Shown here one piece after another: positions 48,097 to 58,649 of a DNA stretch of 64,000 bases. The notes beneath the pieces were generated by a model. That model had not been told where the DNA came from. It did no database searches and saw nothing but the letters and a program-made list of their open reading frames with translations. A program made the translations under genes and the position numbers. The DNA comes from Heterobasidion occidentale (lineage: Eukaryota > Basidiomycota > Agaricomycetes > Russulales > Bondarzewiaceae). Position 1 is the first letter of the stretch, and each line of letters opens with the position of its first letter. The stretch spans positions 1,488,001 through 1,552,000 of the forward strand of contig JBCAQO010000007.1 in the NCBI GenBank assembly GCA_039111635.1. Reading direction: 5' to 3'.

Positions 48097-48103
48097 TATA
48101 AAA
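48097..48103 (+). promoter_or_regulatory. TATA box of DUF6533 copy 2
   Basis: TATAAAA 49 bases upstream of the ATG at 48146, in a CT-rich context. Copy 1 has the weaker TATAAG at the matching place. Confidence 0.55.
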
Positions 48104-48145
48104 CCCTTCTACTCTCCAAATGGCATCGTACACTTCTTCTTCAAA

Positions 48146-49934
48146 ATGCCGAGTGCAGTCAGCACAGCTGCAACACAGTGAGTGCACAAAACCTTCCCCC
48201 TCAGTCTCATTTAACTCCTTCCCTATCAAGCTTCCTCCAGTTTCGAATCCAATATTCCAGCATCGGTAAGCTCTGCGTTGTTATCGTCGACCCTCTCTCC
48301 TTCTCATGGGTCACAATATAGCTCTTCTATGGTATGACTATGGCCTGACGTTCCCGGAGGAGGTCAGGTACATGTGGAGGTCCAAAGAATGGAAGGTGTC
48401 GACTTTCCTCTACATTTTCTGCCGCTATGCGCTGCCAGCAAATCTGCTTTATCTGCTCGCTATTGCGAATAAGTTGGGTAGTAGGGTACGTCATTCCACT
48501 TACTTATCGCAATCATCGCACACGCTAAAGTCAATTCTTACCCATGCATAGCACGTTTTTATCTTTTGCGGTGATCTTAGACCAATCAAATGATGCCTCT
48601 CTTATCAACAGCTGTGATACATGGTACAAAATCATCGGTGCTATCAGTGTCGTCGGCAGGGCTTCGGTCATCAGCAAGTGCTCCTGCCATTGTACATCTC
48701 CCCGATGCTGAACTCGATTTTGCAGCCGTCTTCGCGATGAGAACTTATGCCGTCTGCGCCCAGAGCAAGCTGGTCTTGTATGGCCTGGGAGCCATTGGGC
48801 TCACATGTGTGGTTCTCGACTGTGTCAGTAGCTTCGCCGTGTCTGATCCTTCTGCTACTACTGATGTCGAGCCCTTATGACCTCAGTTACACGTTCCAGG
48901 GCTGCGATGCCATGGATCTTCCAGCATACAAATGTACGGCTTGTCATCTCTTTGTAATATTTAGCCATCTGATTTGCGCTTGCTAGCGGTATGGATTGGT
49001 CTTCATAGCATTGATATCTCCTTGGTGACCATCTTGAGTTCTCTGATCACTACAGCGAACACCCTGCTTTCTATCCTCGTCTGTGTCTTCGAGTCTATCG
49101 CAACTGCACTAACCGTCTTCCGGAGTGTCCAAGCTCTGCGCGCGCAAGGTCAGAGCCGGAATAAGAAGAATACATTCATTACTTAGTGCTCGAACAGGGT
49201 GTGCTCTATTTTGGGTGAGTACTCGACGTTCTTGCCACTGATATCTCGAGCATCAACCGATGACCGTTCTGGTATCTAGTGTGGTATCGTTATTCACGAT
49301 TGCGGCTGTGATCCTTAACTTTGTATGTTTTGTCTGTCAATCATTCTATGTACTGCTAACGTATCCTAAATCTCTAGCGTGCACCCGTGCGTAACCTTGC
49401 TTGAAGTGCTGGCCAGTATGCTGAACAGACCCTGTTCAATCCGTAGGGTGGCTTCTTTCAACGCCTACTGAACGCATTTACACTCCCGTAAGCCTCTGTC
49501 AGGCCCGCATCCTTGACTAGACTAAATTGCATGCATGCATTGGATTCTCAATCAGGGTCTCTGGTCTTCTCACTGCGCGCTTCCTCCTCCACATTCGTGC
49601 ATACACCGAAAATAGCAGTGCTTCACTGTCTAAAACAGGTGGTCAAGCGCGCGAACAGCACACACTCTCCGCATTCCAAGCAGTGCGTGCAAGGGTTGTG
49701 GATGAATTCGGAGAGGACCCTGTTGCAAGGGCTGAGCAAGATCAGGCGGAGGAAGGGGATACAGGGCTTGGTATAATAGAGGTGGACAGAGAAAGCGGTA
49801 GATGGATTGAAAGGAACGGTGGGCTGACCGGGGCAGCGTTTGAGGGCGGTAAGAGTGATGATCTCATGGAGGGTTCGAGCGCGGGCAGAACTTGGAGCGA
49901 GAGTCGGAACGAGATCCAGACTCATGATGTCTAA
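48146..49934 (+). CDS. DUF6533-type seven-helix membrane protein, copy 2
   Basis: Tandem paralogue of the 44826 gene. MPSAVSTAATHF (ATG at 48146), then LQFRIQYSSIALLWYDYGLT, FPEEVRYMWRSKEWKVSTFL, CRYALPANLLYLLAIANKL, CDTWYKIIGAISVVGRASVI, AMRTYAVCAQSKLVLYGLG, NTLLSILVCVFESIATALTV, SLFTIAAVILNF and SGLLTARFLLHIRAYTENS. The hydrophilic tail ends SRNEIQTHDV, TAA at 49932-49934. One intron starts with GC (ATCA|GCAAGT near 48674) where copy 1 has GT. Near 49170/49171 one base is missing: the frame would stop after NTFIT, but with one base added it reads YIHYLVLEQGVLYFG as the family expects. Copy 2 is therefore either slightly damaged or carries a consensus error. Role unknown. Confidence 0.72.
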
Positions 49935-50239
49935 ATGAGGCCTCAGGCCACATACTTGATATCCAGTCGTAGCGAATTTACCTCGCATGTGGTTTGTACA
50001 GCGTTGTCTCTTGTCGTCTAGCCTTGATCGATTGATCACTGAGGGAGCCAAACGCGACGCGCAAGGAGCACTGCAGGTGTGGCAGTCCTCATGTGCTTGT
50101 GGAATGGCGTGAGGGGCTGTGAGGTAGTCTCCGTTGCTGACCCTATCACAGAAGACAGTCGTTCTGTGTATAGCTGTGAGGGGGCCTCGTGAGCAAGCGG
50201 AGCGAGCCTCGCCTCGGCGCGCCCGGCAACTCCGGGTAC

Positions 50240-51435
50240 TCCATGAATTTCAAATTCAGGGACCTTGCCTCGCTGAATTTGAACTTTCTGTTTTGAACTC
50301 CCATTACAAAACCACTGGCGCTAGAGTCGTTGAACGGCTCAGACTCACTCCTTCCCTGAGTGACTACTGATTCTCACAACCACGGCAATTACTCTTGTTA
50401 ACTACCCTTATCATGGATCTAGAAACCAAATGGAGGTGGAATCCCGGTTTGATAGTCAACTCTGGTGGGGCAGAAGCTGTCGCGACTCTAGACGTCATAT
50501 GGTGTTTGCGGTGAGGTATGCCCTGCCGTCGTTTGTGATCTTACCATTCCTATCATTGGTGAGGAATTTTTACATCTCACAAAATCGTCTCAGGCTCTGT
50601 CACAGCTATCATCGTTTCTTTTGCAACTACCGCTCCAAGGCGCTCTATGATTCCCCTCTGGGGTTCGCCTGATGCACTCACCTTCTATACCTCGTAACGG
50701 TGGTGGTGGTGGAAATCGTTGTCACTGCAGCTCCCTGAGGAAGATGTTGATTTTGGATTGACTCGGCTCTGATCATCTCGTGCGATATTATCATTCACTG
50801 AAGGGGCCTGTGCAACAGATGTGTTTCTCTCGCACTATGCTCCATCATGATTCTGCTGTGGTGAGCTTTTATTGTCTGATTATCTCTTTCACCCGTAGAG
50901 GCTTTCCCCGCTGACCACATCACCAGGAGCGTGAAGCTTTGTCAACGAAAAGCCATTGACCGAGTCGCCAAGGTCCTCTGTGAGACAGAATCATTGGTCC
51001 ATAGACTTACAGGATGGGGTCTGTATCACATATCAATCTATGATGCCATGCATAACTCACTTAACATGCTAAATTTGCATTGCAACGTTGCGTAAGACAA
51101 TCTCTTGTGCATGTTCCTGATGATTCTTCTGGTCGACATGTTCTGATGTGTGAGAGTGCAGCGTCTGTTTTCTCAATATAGAACTGCGGAGTAAAGATCA
51201 TACGGGCCAGGTGCTCTGGTTTCGGTGACATATGATCGTACCCACGACGAAGCCAGTTCCGAAACAACGCTTGTCCGCAAACGTTCCCCAAAGCCCGCCC
51301 ACGATTGGCTCTGCTTATAATGTATGCGTCCATGGCCTTGAGAATCTCACGGACCAGGAGTTAGCCGCGCGCTTTGTGCGAACATGGAGTATTATATCGC
51401 CCGTCGCGATCAAGCTCATTGAGGAAGCGAACTGA
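50240..51435. repeat. Duplicated tail segment R2
   Basis: Sister of R1 (46840-48030), similar along its length with small insertions and deletions. It carries the same minus-strand ATG region (MDA..., RANRG, NVCGQALF, then PQFYIEKTDAALS from 51333 down), which stays open longer here than in R1. No promoter or splice pattern supports a gene. The short stretch between the end of copy 2 and R2 (49935-50239) holds nothing recognised. Confidence 0.6.
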
Positions 51436-51745
51436 TACTTTTAGATGATTAGGGGGTGCGACGGGTGTTTATTGTGTGATAAGCAACCACACCAGACCTC
51501 TGGACCATTCTCAGTTGCTAGCTATTGTACATACCGTCTTGCGAATTTTAATTTTCGGAGCTAAAACAGTTCCCCGAGATGAACTGTATTGGCTAGCCTA
51601 GCCATTCGTCGCATAACAAGGAACTTCCGCGATACACTATGCTGCATGTCGTCGTGTATCCAAGATTGTGCTGTGTGCGAATTGACAGCGACCATTTGCC
51701 GCTTCATTAAAGCACGAACACGCACATTTATTTGCCTGATAAATC

Positions 51746-52360
51746 ATGTATGCTTTAATCACTGATTGTCCTCGTCTAGATTCTCAGACCAGTCAATGCG
51801 GCAGACCATGGTCATTGAAGACAAGCCCTGTTGAAGAAGACCTTGTTGAGGACCTCGTAGACAACTCCTTTGATAGTGATGATTGTTTGTCAGGCCATGG
51901 CTCCAAACCTCGTAATCAATGTCCGCGAGACGGACCTGAAAGATGTCCTAGGAAGAAGAGATCCGTGAGATTCATAGTACATGAGCACGAACCAGACAGG
52001 AACGGAGCAGCTATGAACTATATAAGTTCAGTACACATCTCCCACTGTCCGCAGAGGCAGAGAATTTATTTGATCAGAAGGCGACAACTCACTCTAAGAG
52101 TCATGAACAATCAGAACATTGTCCGGCCACTTCAGCTGGTCGGCGGGCAAATCGAGGTCGATGTGCTAGTGAACATATCAGGTCCGTGTGTCGTGTGGGG
52201 ACAAGGGCCTTTGCCATCGCAGCTGACTGGCACAGTACAAGAGGACAGTTCTCGGGCCGCAAGAGCATGGCAATTCCTTCAGGAAAGATGTTGTCAGGAA
52301 ACAAAACTGAAAGCAACACTTCACAACCGACTAGTCAAGAATGCCTGTAGGTCAAATTAG
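51746..52360 (+). CDS. Diverged EGN/QGP family member F
   Basis: An ATG at 51746 opens a 204-codon frame. Its only clear family block is CVVWGQGPLPSQL (B: VRMSGQGPLPSQP; D: RLWGQGPFPTQ). Upstream there is an acidic patch SPVEEDLVEDLVDNSFDS and a basic RCPRKKRSVRF patch, in the order found in other members. The EGNAL block and the C2H2 fingers are missing, and the protein stops about 45 residues after the QGP block. Whether this is expressed is uncertain; it may be a relic or part of a gene whose other exons I cannot see. The 51436-51745 stretch upstream holds nothing recognised. Confidence 0.4.
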   Translation: MYALITDCPRLDSQTSQCGRPWSLKTSPVEEDLVEDLVDNSFDSDDCLSGHGSKPRNQCPRDGPERCPRKKRSVRFIVHEHEPDRNGAAMNYISSVHISHCPQRQRIYLIRRRQLTLRVMNNQNIVRPLQLVGGQIEVDVLVNISGPCVVWGQGPLPSQLTGTVQEDSSRAARAWQFLQERCCQETKLKATLHNRLVKNACRSN

Positions 52361-52862
52361 GGGTTTTCAGAGGAGCACGACGCCATGACCAAAGAAGTAT
52401 AAAGAGTGGGGGGAGGGGGTTGAGACAGACTCGACTTTAGTTGGTGGCAATATATATCTTCGCGTTATCGTCTCCACTGGCTAGACATGATGAGATGAAC
52501 ACTGGAGACTTGAAGTGACAGTCGCAAGCCAATTGCAAGTTGGCGCAGGCTGCAGCTACTCAGGCTGGCCAACTTGGGCCTTAGGGGTCATCAAAATCTT
52601 GTGGAGAAACTGTCGGAAAGGACAAAGACTTAAACCCGATGTCGTTATTTTGCTACAACTTGATTGACAAAGCGGAATAACTGAAGAAATCTTCGCCCTT
52701 TTCTAAGGAAATTGACATCATATTCCTCGGAAAAACCCATCACTGCAGTGCGGACGCGGAGCCGGGACTCGACGCCACTTATATGACTGCAGAGTCTTGC
52801 TCACTGCCCGAGAACGACCTACGTATCAATTCAGAAAACGTCTCATCATATTCACCCTCATA
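52361..52862. other. Promoter region of eIF2D
   Basis: About 500 bases before the eIF2D start, with a TATATG-like string near 52779. Nothing else seen. Confidence 0.35.
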
Positions 52863-55580
52863 ATGTTCAAAAAACCGCTCGGAAACACCAAGACCTCCGG
52901 TGCGCAACCCCAACTTTCACCACCTTACTGCCATGACTCTTCATCCACCTCACGATTCGAATGTGACCTATCCTCACATGCCCCATCACTCTCCTCTATG
53001 CTTTACTTGTAGCTCCCCTTCGCAGCTCCGACCGGCGCAAGCTCAAGCAGCGCGTTGCGCAGACCTTTGCTCTCGACTCCGATGCTGCCGATATCCTTGT
53101 GCCCGACGGGATCCTCGCAATGAAATACAGCACACATACTGGAGAGAATGGTGTGCGTCTCTTCTCTTTGTTATTTGCACATTATCCCGTTCATCTGCGG
53201 CTTGTATCTTCAGATGCTGTACCTCTCACCCGATAGCACGCGCAATCCGCTCTGGTTCACCGTTGGAAAGGGTACAGATGAATTGGTGCCGACAGGTATG
53301 TTCAACTTTGAAATTCAATGCATCCCATTTCTCGGTGTGGACAATTCAGTTGATATGTCTGGCGATGGGGATATAGTGTATACTCTTTGGAAACAGCCTA
53401 CTCTCCTCCCTACCCTGTCCACGCCCTCGGCTGTTATACCGATTCTTATTGGCGGCGCAGACCTTATGATTCCTGGAGGTACGCCCACAATACACCATCT
53501 CCCTCTACCCGCGCTCGACCCACATGCGCGTGTAATCTAGTCGTCCACATCCCACATACCCAGTCCCTGCAGCAAAATGCGCTCGTTTCCATCACGCAAT
53601 ATCAGCGCTCTCTCAATGTTCGCGGACCGCCACTCGCAGTTGGACGTATGGCGCTTGACGCTACTGTGCTCGCAGAATCTGCGAATGAGGATAGGAAGGG
53701 ACGCGCAGTATACGTTCTGCATACGTGGAAGGACCATTTATGGGCCATGGGGAAGGGAGGAGACGTACCGCCAGCCGTCGAGGTTGCGGCTGGTAAGGAA
53801 GCAGTGGTAGAAGACGAAAGCGGAGAGGAGGAGGGTGAAGATGTCATAGAGGAGAAAGCGGACGAGAGCGTGCTGCAGGCACAGGAGGAGGAGCATTCAA
53901 CTACCGAGATTATCGAATTGAAAGACAGGAGAGAGTTGGAATCCACTGATGGACCCACTGTCGCTGATCCCACTTCTGTCGCTGATCCCACTTTCGCTCC
54001 CTCTGATCTCTTGTGCGCACGTTATCGCCTGAAGGTACGCAACTCTTTTTCACCGTCCGTCGTTGTCTCTTCGTTATACTTGGCAATTAATCGAATTTCT
54101 CTTTAGATGTATCCACTCTCCTTCGTACCGCGCTCCTACAGGCTCTCTCAACAGCTTTGTCCAAACTTCCATCATCGGCGTTTCCGATACCAGCGACGAC
54201 GTTTTACACGAGCCATATTCTGCCTTTCCGACCTTCGAACGTTCCTGTCGTGTCCTCAACATCATCTCCACCGTCCAATGTATCTTCACTGTCAGCACCT
54301 TTGGCGTCAGATGCTGAGCCAAGCTCGGAATCCGTAGCATCCTCGTCCACACCCGCCGCCTCAGTGACGTCGGCGCAAACCTCACCGCAGACGCCGATCG
54401 ACATCAAACACTCTTCCCACAAGTCGCTCTCTCATTTCCTCCGCACATCCGAGCGCGCTGGCCTACTCCGCCTCAAAGACGCGCGGCCCGACGCCGCAGT
54501 GGTTTCTGTGAATTCCGCACACGCAGATGTGCTCGCGCACAAGAAGTTTCGCACGGTGAATGATGCAGAAGAGAAAAAGAAGCGGACGGAGGCGAGGGAG
54601 AAGGAAAACACGAACGCGGGGGCGATATTCAAGTTGAGAGATTGTGGAAGCCTACGGGTGCCGGCGTGAAATTGTTCGAGGGGGCGGGGTTGTCGTACGT
54701 TCCTCCCTCTCTATTTGCATCACAACGATGCTACGGTTTGATATACTGGCGCGCGCTGACTGACTTGACGTGCGTTTTCAAAGAACTAGCACCCTTTATA
54801 CCCGCACGGACCTCAAGAACTTCCTATCTTCGTATTTCACAACCCACGATCTCGTTAGCCATGTCGACCAGCAATACATCGACACACATGCTGATGCCGC
54901 TTTACGCACTGTATTGTCATCCAAGCCGCTCGACAGCTCTGGCTCTGGCTCTGGCTCTGGATCTGCAACCAGTCAGTCAAGCACTGGCACTGGAGAGTGG
55001 GCGAGGCGCGACGATGTGCTAGATGGACTCTGCGCTCGGATGCAGGCGTGGTATCGTATTGAAAAAGAGGGCGAGGAGCCAATCACACGGTATGCATGCT
55101 TATTTTCTCTCTCTTTTTTCTCCGCCCTTGGCGCTTCCTCTTGCGACTGAGACTGACTACCCCCCCTCCCTTTTATGCCAATGCATGTGCAAGCAGTAAG
55201 GGGATCGTGCGACCCATATCGGTGATTGTCAAGGCGCGCAGAAACAAAGCGGTTACTCTCATCCTAGGCATCGAGCCATTCTTACTCTCCCCGACCGCGA
55301 TCGCGGATGCACTACGTGCTCGTTGTCAGTCGTCGACTTCGGGTGCGTTCATCCTCATTGTTCGCGAGTTGTCCATCTGATCATCACGGTCTGTTCGCTT
55401 TCTTTCTCGTCGCATCGCGATTTTGTCGATTCAGTGAGCCCTACGCCCGATCGCAAAGAGGGTGAAGAGGTGATGGTGCAGGGAAAACAAAGCAAGGCTG
55501 CGCTGGATATTTTGCTCGCCCACGGCGTGCCGAAACGTTGGATCGAGGTGGCTGACATGGATGGCAAAAAGAAGAAATAA
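52863..55580 (+). CDS. TMA64: Translation factor eIF2D (ligatin/Tma64)
   Basis: Ribosome-recycling and non-canonical initiation factor. Exons: MFKKPLGNTKTS; LRSSDRRKLKQRVAQTFALD to ILVPDGILAMKYSTHTGENG (PUA N-part); MLYLSPDSTRNPLWFTVGKG; VYTLWKQPTLLPTLSTPSAV with GGADLMIPG; NALVSITQYQRSLNVRGPPL (PUA end); and an acidic insert rich in Glu. DVSTLLRTALLQALSTALSK and IDIKHSSHKSLSHFLRTSER (winged helix) follow, then LWKPTGAGVKLFEGAG, STLYTRTDLKNFLSSYF (SWIB/MDM2-like), a Ser-Gly repeat, and the SUI1 domain GIVRPISVIVKARRNKAVTL with GKQSKAALDILLAHGVPKRW, ending KKKK, TAA at 55578-55580. Frame problems: a base missing at 54641/54642 (LRE|LWKP); one G short at the donor near 54034; and the junction into QNALVSIT near 53568 is off by one. 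These look like sequence slips in a conserved gene. Confidence 0.85.
54936..54966 (+). repeat. (GGCTCT)n repeat coding Ser-Gly
   Basis: About five GGCTCT hexamers inside the eIF2D reading frame, encoding alternating Ser and Gly between the SWIB-like region and the SUI1 domain; a likely length-variable linker. Confidence 0.75.
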
Positions 55581-55831
55581 GTTCGGCCTCAATGAGGGAT
55601 GCAGATCGCTGGGTGTACGAATAACATGCACTATGTAGCGCGAAGCTAGCGGGATACTGTGATAAAGTATTGTTGTATTCCTATCTAACGTACAATTGTC
55701 CTTACTACTCAGGTCACACTAACGATCATCCGATTGCAGTCCTCATGAACGAGGTATGAAAGTTGCTAGGATGAGCCATGCCGTTCAGGGAGAATTTGCA
55801 CGCGAGGCTCACGGTAATGAGGGGAAACGTT

Positions 55832-56578
55832 TCACATATTCTTGAAAGACGTGGAGAGAGGTTTCGTGGACAGATTGGGTTTAGGCTGAGATTTGGGGTC
55901 ACAGCGCATTGAGGAGGATATAATGGGATTGTAGAGATCGAACTTACCGGGCCAGTCAGCGGTGCGAGAGGTGGCGGCAGCGTGCGACGCCAGCTCGCAC
56001 TTAAATTCCCCATGCCAGCGATCTCCGGTGTCAGGTGCACATCGGCACTTATTGGGCCCACAGGTCGCCCAAGATATCGCGAGAAAAACTCGTCCAGCCA
56101 GCTGAAGAATGCCTGCTTATCCTCCGTAGACAGGTTCGACCAGTCGATTCGATCGGCCGACTCTCGTTGTTCGTCCCCGTATGCTCGGACGAAACTGCTG
56201 CTGTGATCGATGGTGGAGGGGCTCCTCCGCGGTAATACGGGTGGGGGCGCTGCGTCAGGGCGCGAGGTGCGATGGACGGGCGGTGGAGGTGGGCGCGCAG
56301 AGACAGAGGCGGATGAAGACGATTCGACGCTGCGGGAGCTGGTCGAGCGGAGGGGTGGGGGTGGTGGGGGTGTTCTCTTCGCGTATGGGTCGAAGCCCGT
56401 CTGGGCACTGGGCGTACTCTTCATGCGATCACGCGTGGTTGAGAGCTTGCTCACGCTCGCATCTTTGGCTTTGACGGCCTTGGACTTGAGGTCTGCGACT
56501 GGCGAGGACTGGGATCAGACGTGTTACGATGCGATGGAGTGCGAGAGATGTGAATTACTTGCCCGAGAATGGAGCCAT
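55832..56578 (-). CDS. Proline-rich conserved protein
   Basis: Minus strand. A likely start is MAPFSGK at 56578, followed by a short intron and SSPVADLKSKAVKAKDASV, STTRDRMKSTPSAQTGFDPY, a run of prolines and PPPPPVHRTSRP-type segments that look like SH3 ligands, then a compact conserved helix IDWSNLSTEDKQAFFSWLDE, FFSRYLG, and a last Pro-rich part. A donor GTAAGT after PLTGP (about 55948) and an acceptor near 55838 give a tiny last exon (NM, stop at 55832). The first-intron junction is off by one base as written. The helix W-S-N-L-S-x-E-D-K-x-A-F-F is what I would expect to be the conserved core in relatives. It may serve in an actin or endocytosis scaffold, but that is a guess from the Pro-rich content. 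Confidence 0.5.
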
Positions 56579-57097
56579 GACTGTTATGTAGAGAGAGGGA
56601 GAGAATTCTCGATGAGCACCGTAGGAGAGCACTCGGTGAGATCAGACAAACAGCAATGCAGTCGATGGAGACCGTGGGAATCAGTCTCACTAGGACCTAC
56701 TTGTCGGCACGCCTGACTTCCTCCTCTCACCTCGTCGCGGCCATCTTTTTCGCTCTGTTAAGTTCGCTCCACTCTGCAAAAGAAGGTTCCAGATCGCGCG
56801 AGGGGCTAAGCAGAAAATGAGAAATAATCAACAAATCATGTAAGTAACATACATTGCAACGAAGTCTGTATCGTAGTGGTATCGTAAACAAAGTCCCCTC
56901 CATTGATTAGACAGATCATACAATACTTGTCAAAATCCTCGTCGAGGATACTAAGCCGCGCGCTTCCTCCGCGAACAATCGTATCGATCCGAGGGAGAAA
57001 CTGGAAGAGACAAGTGGGAACATGAGCTATCTGAGACAGCTATCGATGAAGATCACAATGAGCCACCAAAGGACCATTGACCAGTTCCTCTTCGCCT
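56579..57097. other. Spacer
   Basis: About 500 bases between two minus-strand genes. No supported gene or element. Confidence 0.35.
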
Positions 57098-58649
57098 TCA
57101 CCTTGCATTGTCCCCATTCTCACCTCCTGCGTCGCCTTGCCACCCCTCACCCGCCATGGCGCCTCCTTGCCCTCCAATTCCGTGCGCTGTCTTCCTGTGT
57201 GTGACCAAGCTCGAGCGATTCGAGTATTCCTTGCCACACTCAGGATGATCGCAGGGGAATTCTTTCGGCGGCAACGTTGCGTACCCATTCAGCAACAGCA
57301 CGCGCTTCGTGTGTGTCTGCCTTCGTTCATGCGTGGTGAGTTCTCTTATCGTGCGGAAGCCGAGAATGCAGATATGGCAGTTGAACGGGCCGGCATTGTA
57401 CGGTGTCTGGCCTTTACGCAATGGAACGGGAGGGAAGAGGTATGCCCGTTCTCGAGCCACGAGCAGCATCTCAGGAGTGATGCCAATCATCGAGACTGAC
57501 GGGAAAGAGTGCGTGGCAGGATACAATGTTGATGGGGAAGGAAGTGATATCGGTGGTGCACTTATCCCATGGATATCGTATTCTGGCCCGTTCACAGATC
57601 GAATCGTCGTGGCAGAGGATGACTGGTTGGGGTCTGGTGTCGAAAGTGCACTGCGCGGGGATGGCATTGGAGCGGAGGGGACGGTCATCTGGTCAATGTG
57701 AGAGGGCTGCGTGGCTGCGCAAGGCGCAGAAGACCCTGTCGAGAGAGAAGAAACCGACGTTGAAAGCGGAGACAGCGTCGAAGCAGAGAACGAAGTCGGT
57801 TGGCCGAGAACCGAGGTCTGCGTTGGGAAAGGCCCTTGGCCCCACAGCCGTACATTGGCGGGAGCGGGACTAGTGGCCTGGAATTCCTCCTTGAAACTGG
57901 AACCTCCTGTTGTAATGTTGTGTGGATTGAGGGCAATGCCCTCGCTATCTTCCGAGGCTTCGATGAGCCTGCTAGGTCCCGCTTGTGGTTGGGCAGGCGG
58001 ATGGACCCTTTCCGCCACGCGCATGGCTTTCAACCTACTGCTTTTTGAACGATTCCAGTCATCACTGCCCTCGTCCGCTTTCCGTTTCGTTCCCGCAATG
58101 CTCGGAGCCGCATCTGATTCCCTAGGGAGCAGAGAGGAAGCGGTGGCAGGGGTGGATAGAGGGTTGGGTGCCACCTCTGTGCATCCTGATCAAGAATTGG
58201 GCGTCAGCGTCGGTGTGGTACTAATCACAGTGGTGGCAAGTGGAAACTGGCACCAGGATCGGGAATTCACCTAGTGCGCTTGGGATCGGCAGTGGAACAG
58301 CTGCTCGAGGCGAGGGTACCTCACTTGGCCTCGGCGAGGCCTTTGCGGAGGTGAATAGAGATGTGGTGGCAGGGAGCTCTGTACTTGGGTGTGGCATGTC
58401 CTCTGCAGGCTTGTCCTAGTTTCTTCGAGAGGTCAGTGCTGCACTCGCTATCCTCAACAGTATGATACTTACCTCTGAGTTTGTGGCAGGCGGGATCGGA
58501 CTCGCAACATTGCCTGCAACTGGTGTCGGAGTTGGAGGCACGGTGGCGGCACAAGTAGAGGGTTCGGGTGGTATCTGACTGCTTAACCAATCACATCCCC
58601 AGACGATAATCTCGTACCAGTCGGCGAAGGGTCTGTCAGAGGATGACAT
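57098..58649 (-). CDS. EGN/QGP family C2H2 zinc-finger protein D
   Basis: Best preserved family member here. Exon 1 (ATG at 58649) reads MSSSDRPFADWYEIIVWG and a Pro/Thr-rich stretch to NSE, then GTAAGT. An exon DKPAEDMPHPSTELPA follows, then, after a junction I could not fix (about 58175-58330), the long exon with GTKRKADEGSDDWNRSKS, RVAERVHPPAQPQAGPSRL, SEGIALNPHN and RLWGQGPFP. A Ser/Pro/Thr-rich region of about 150 residues leads to two C2H2 fingers: C-x2-C-x12-H-x5-H (CHIC...HERRQTH, starting 93 residues before the end) and C-x4-C-x12-H-x4-H (CDHPEC...HRKTAH). A Gly-rich tail ends GENGDNAR, TGA at 57098. Probably a nuclear DNA- or RNA-binding protein; targets unknown. An F-box gene of the family seen broken at 4.7-6.7 kb lies next to it. 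Confidence 0.75.

Larger units (their letters stand above)
44771..51435 (+). repeat. Tandem duplication of a ~3.3 kb DUF6533 unit
   Basis: Unit 1 (about 44771-48030) and unit 2 (about 48090-51435) each hold a DUF6533-type gene followed by a related 1.2 kb tail. The gene starts are 3320 bases apart, and matching strings in the tails (GTTTGCGGTGAG near 47117 and 50502; GCGCGCTTTGTGCGAACATGG near 47971 and 51367) are about 3390 apart, so the copies are collinear with small length changes. Confidence 0.85.

Noticed and set aside
53602..53991. Ser/Ala/Thr-rich minus-strand frame
   Set aside because: Antisense shadow of the acidic insert of eIF2D.
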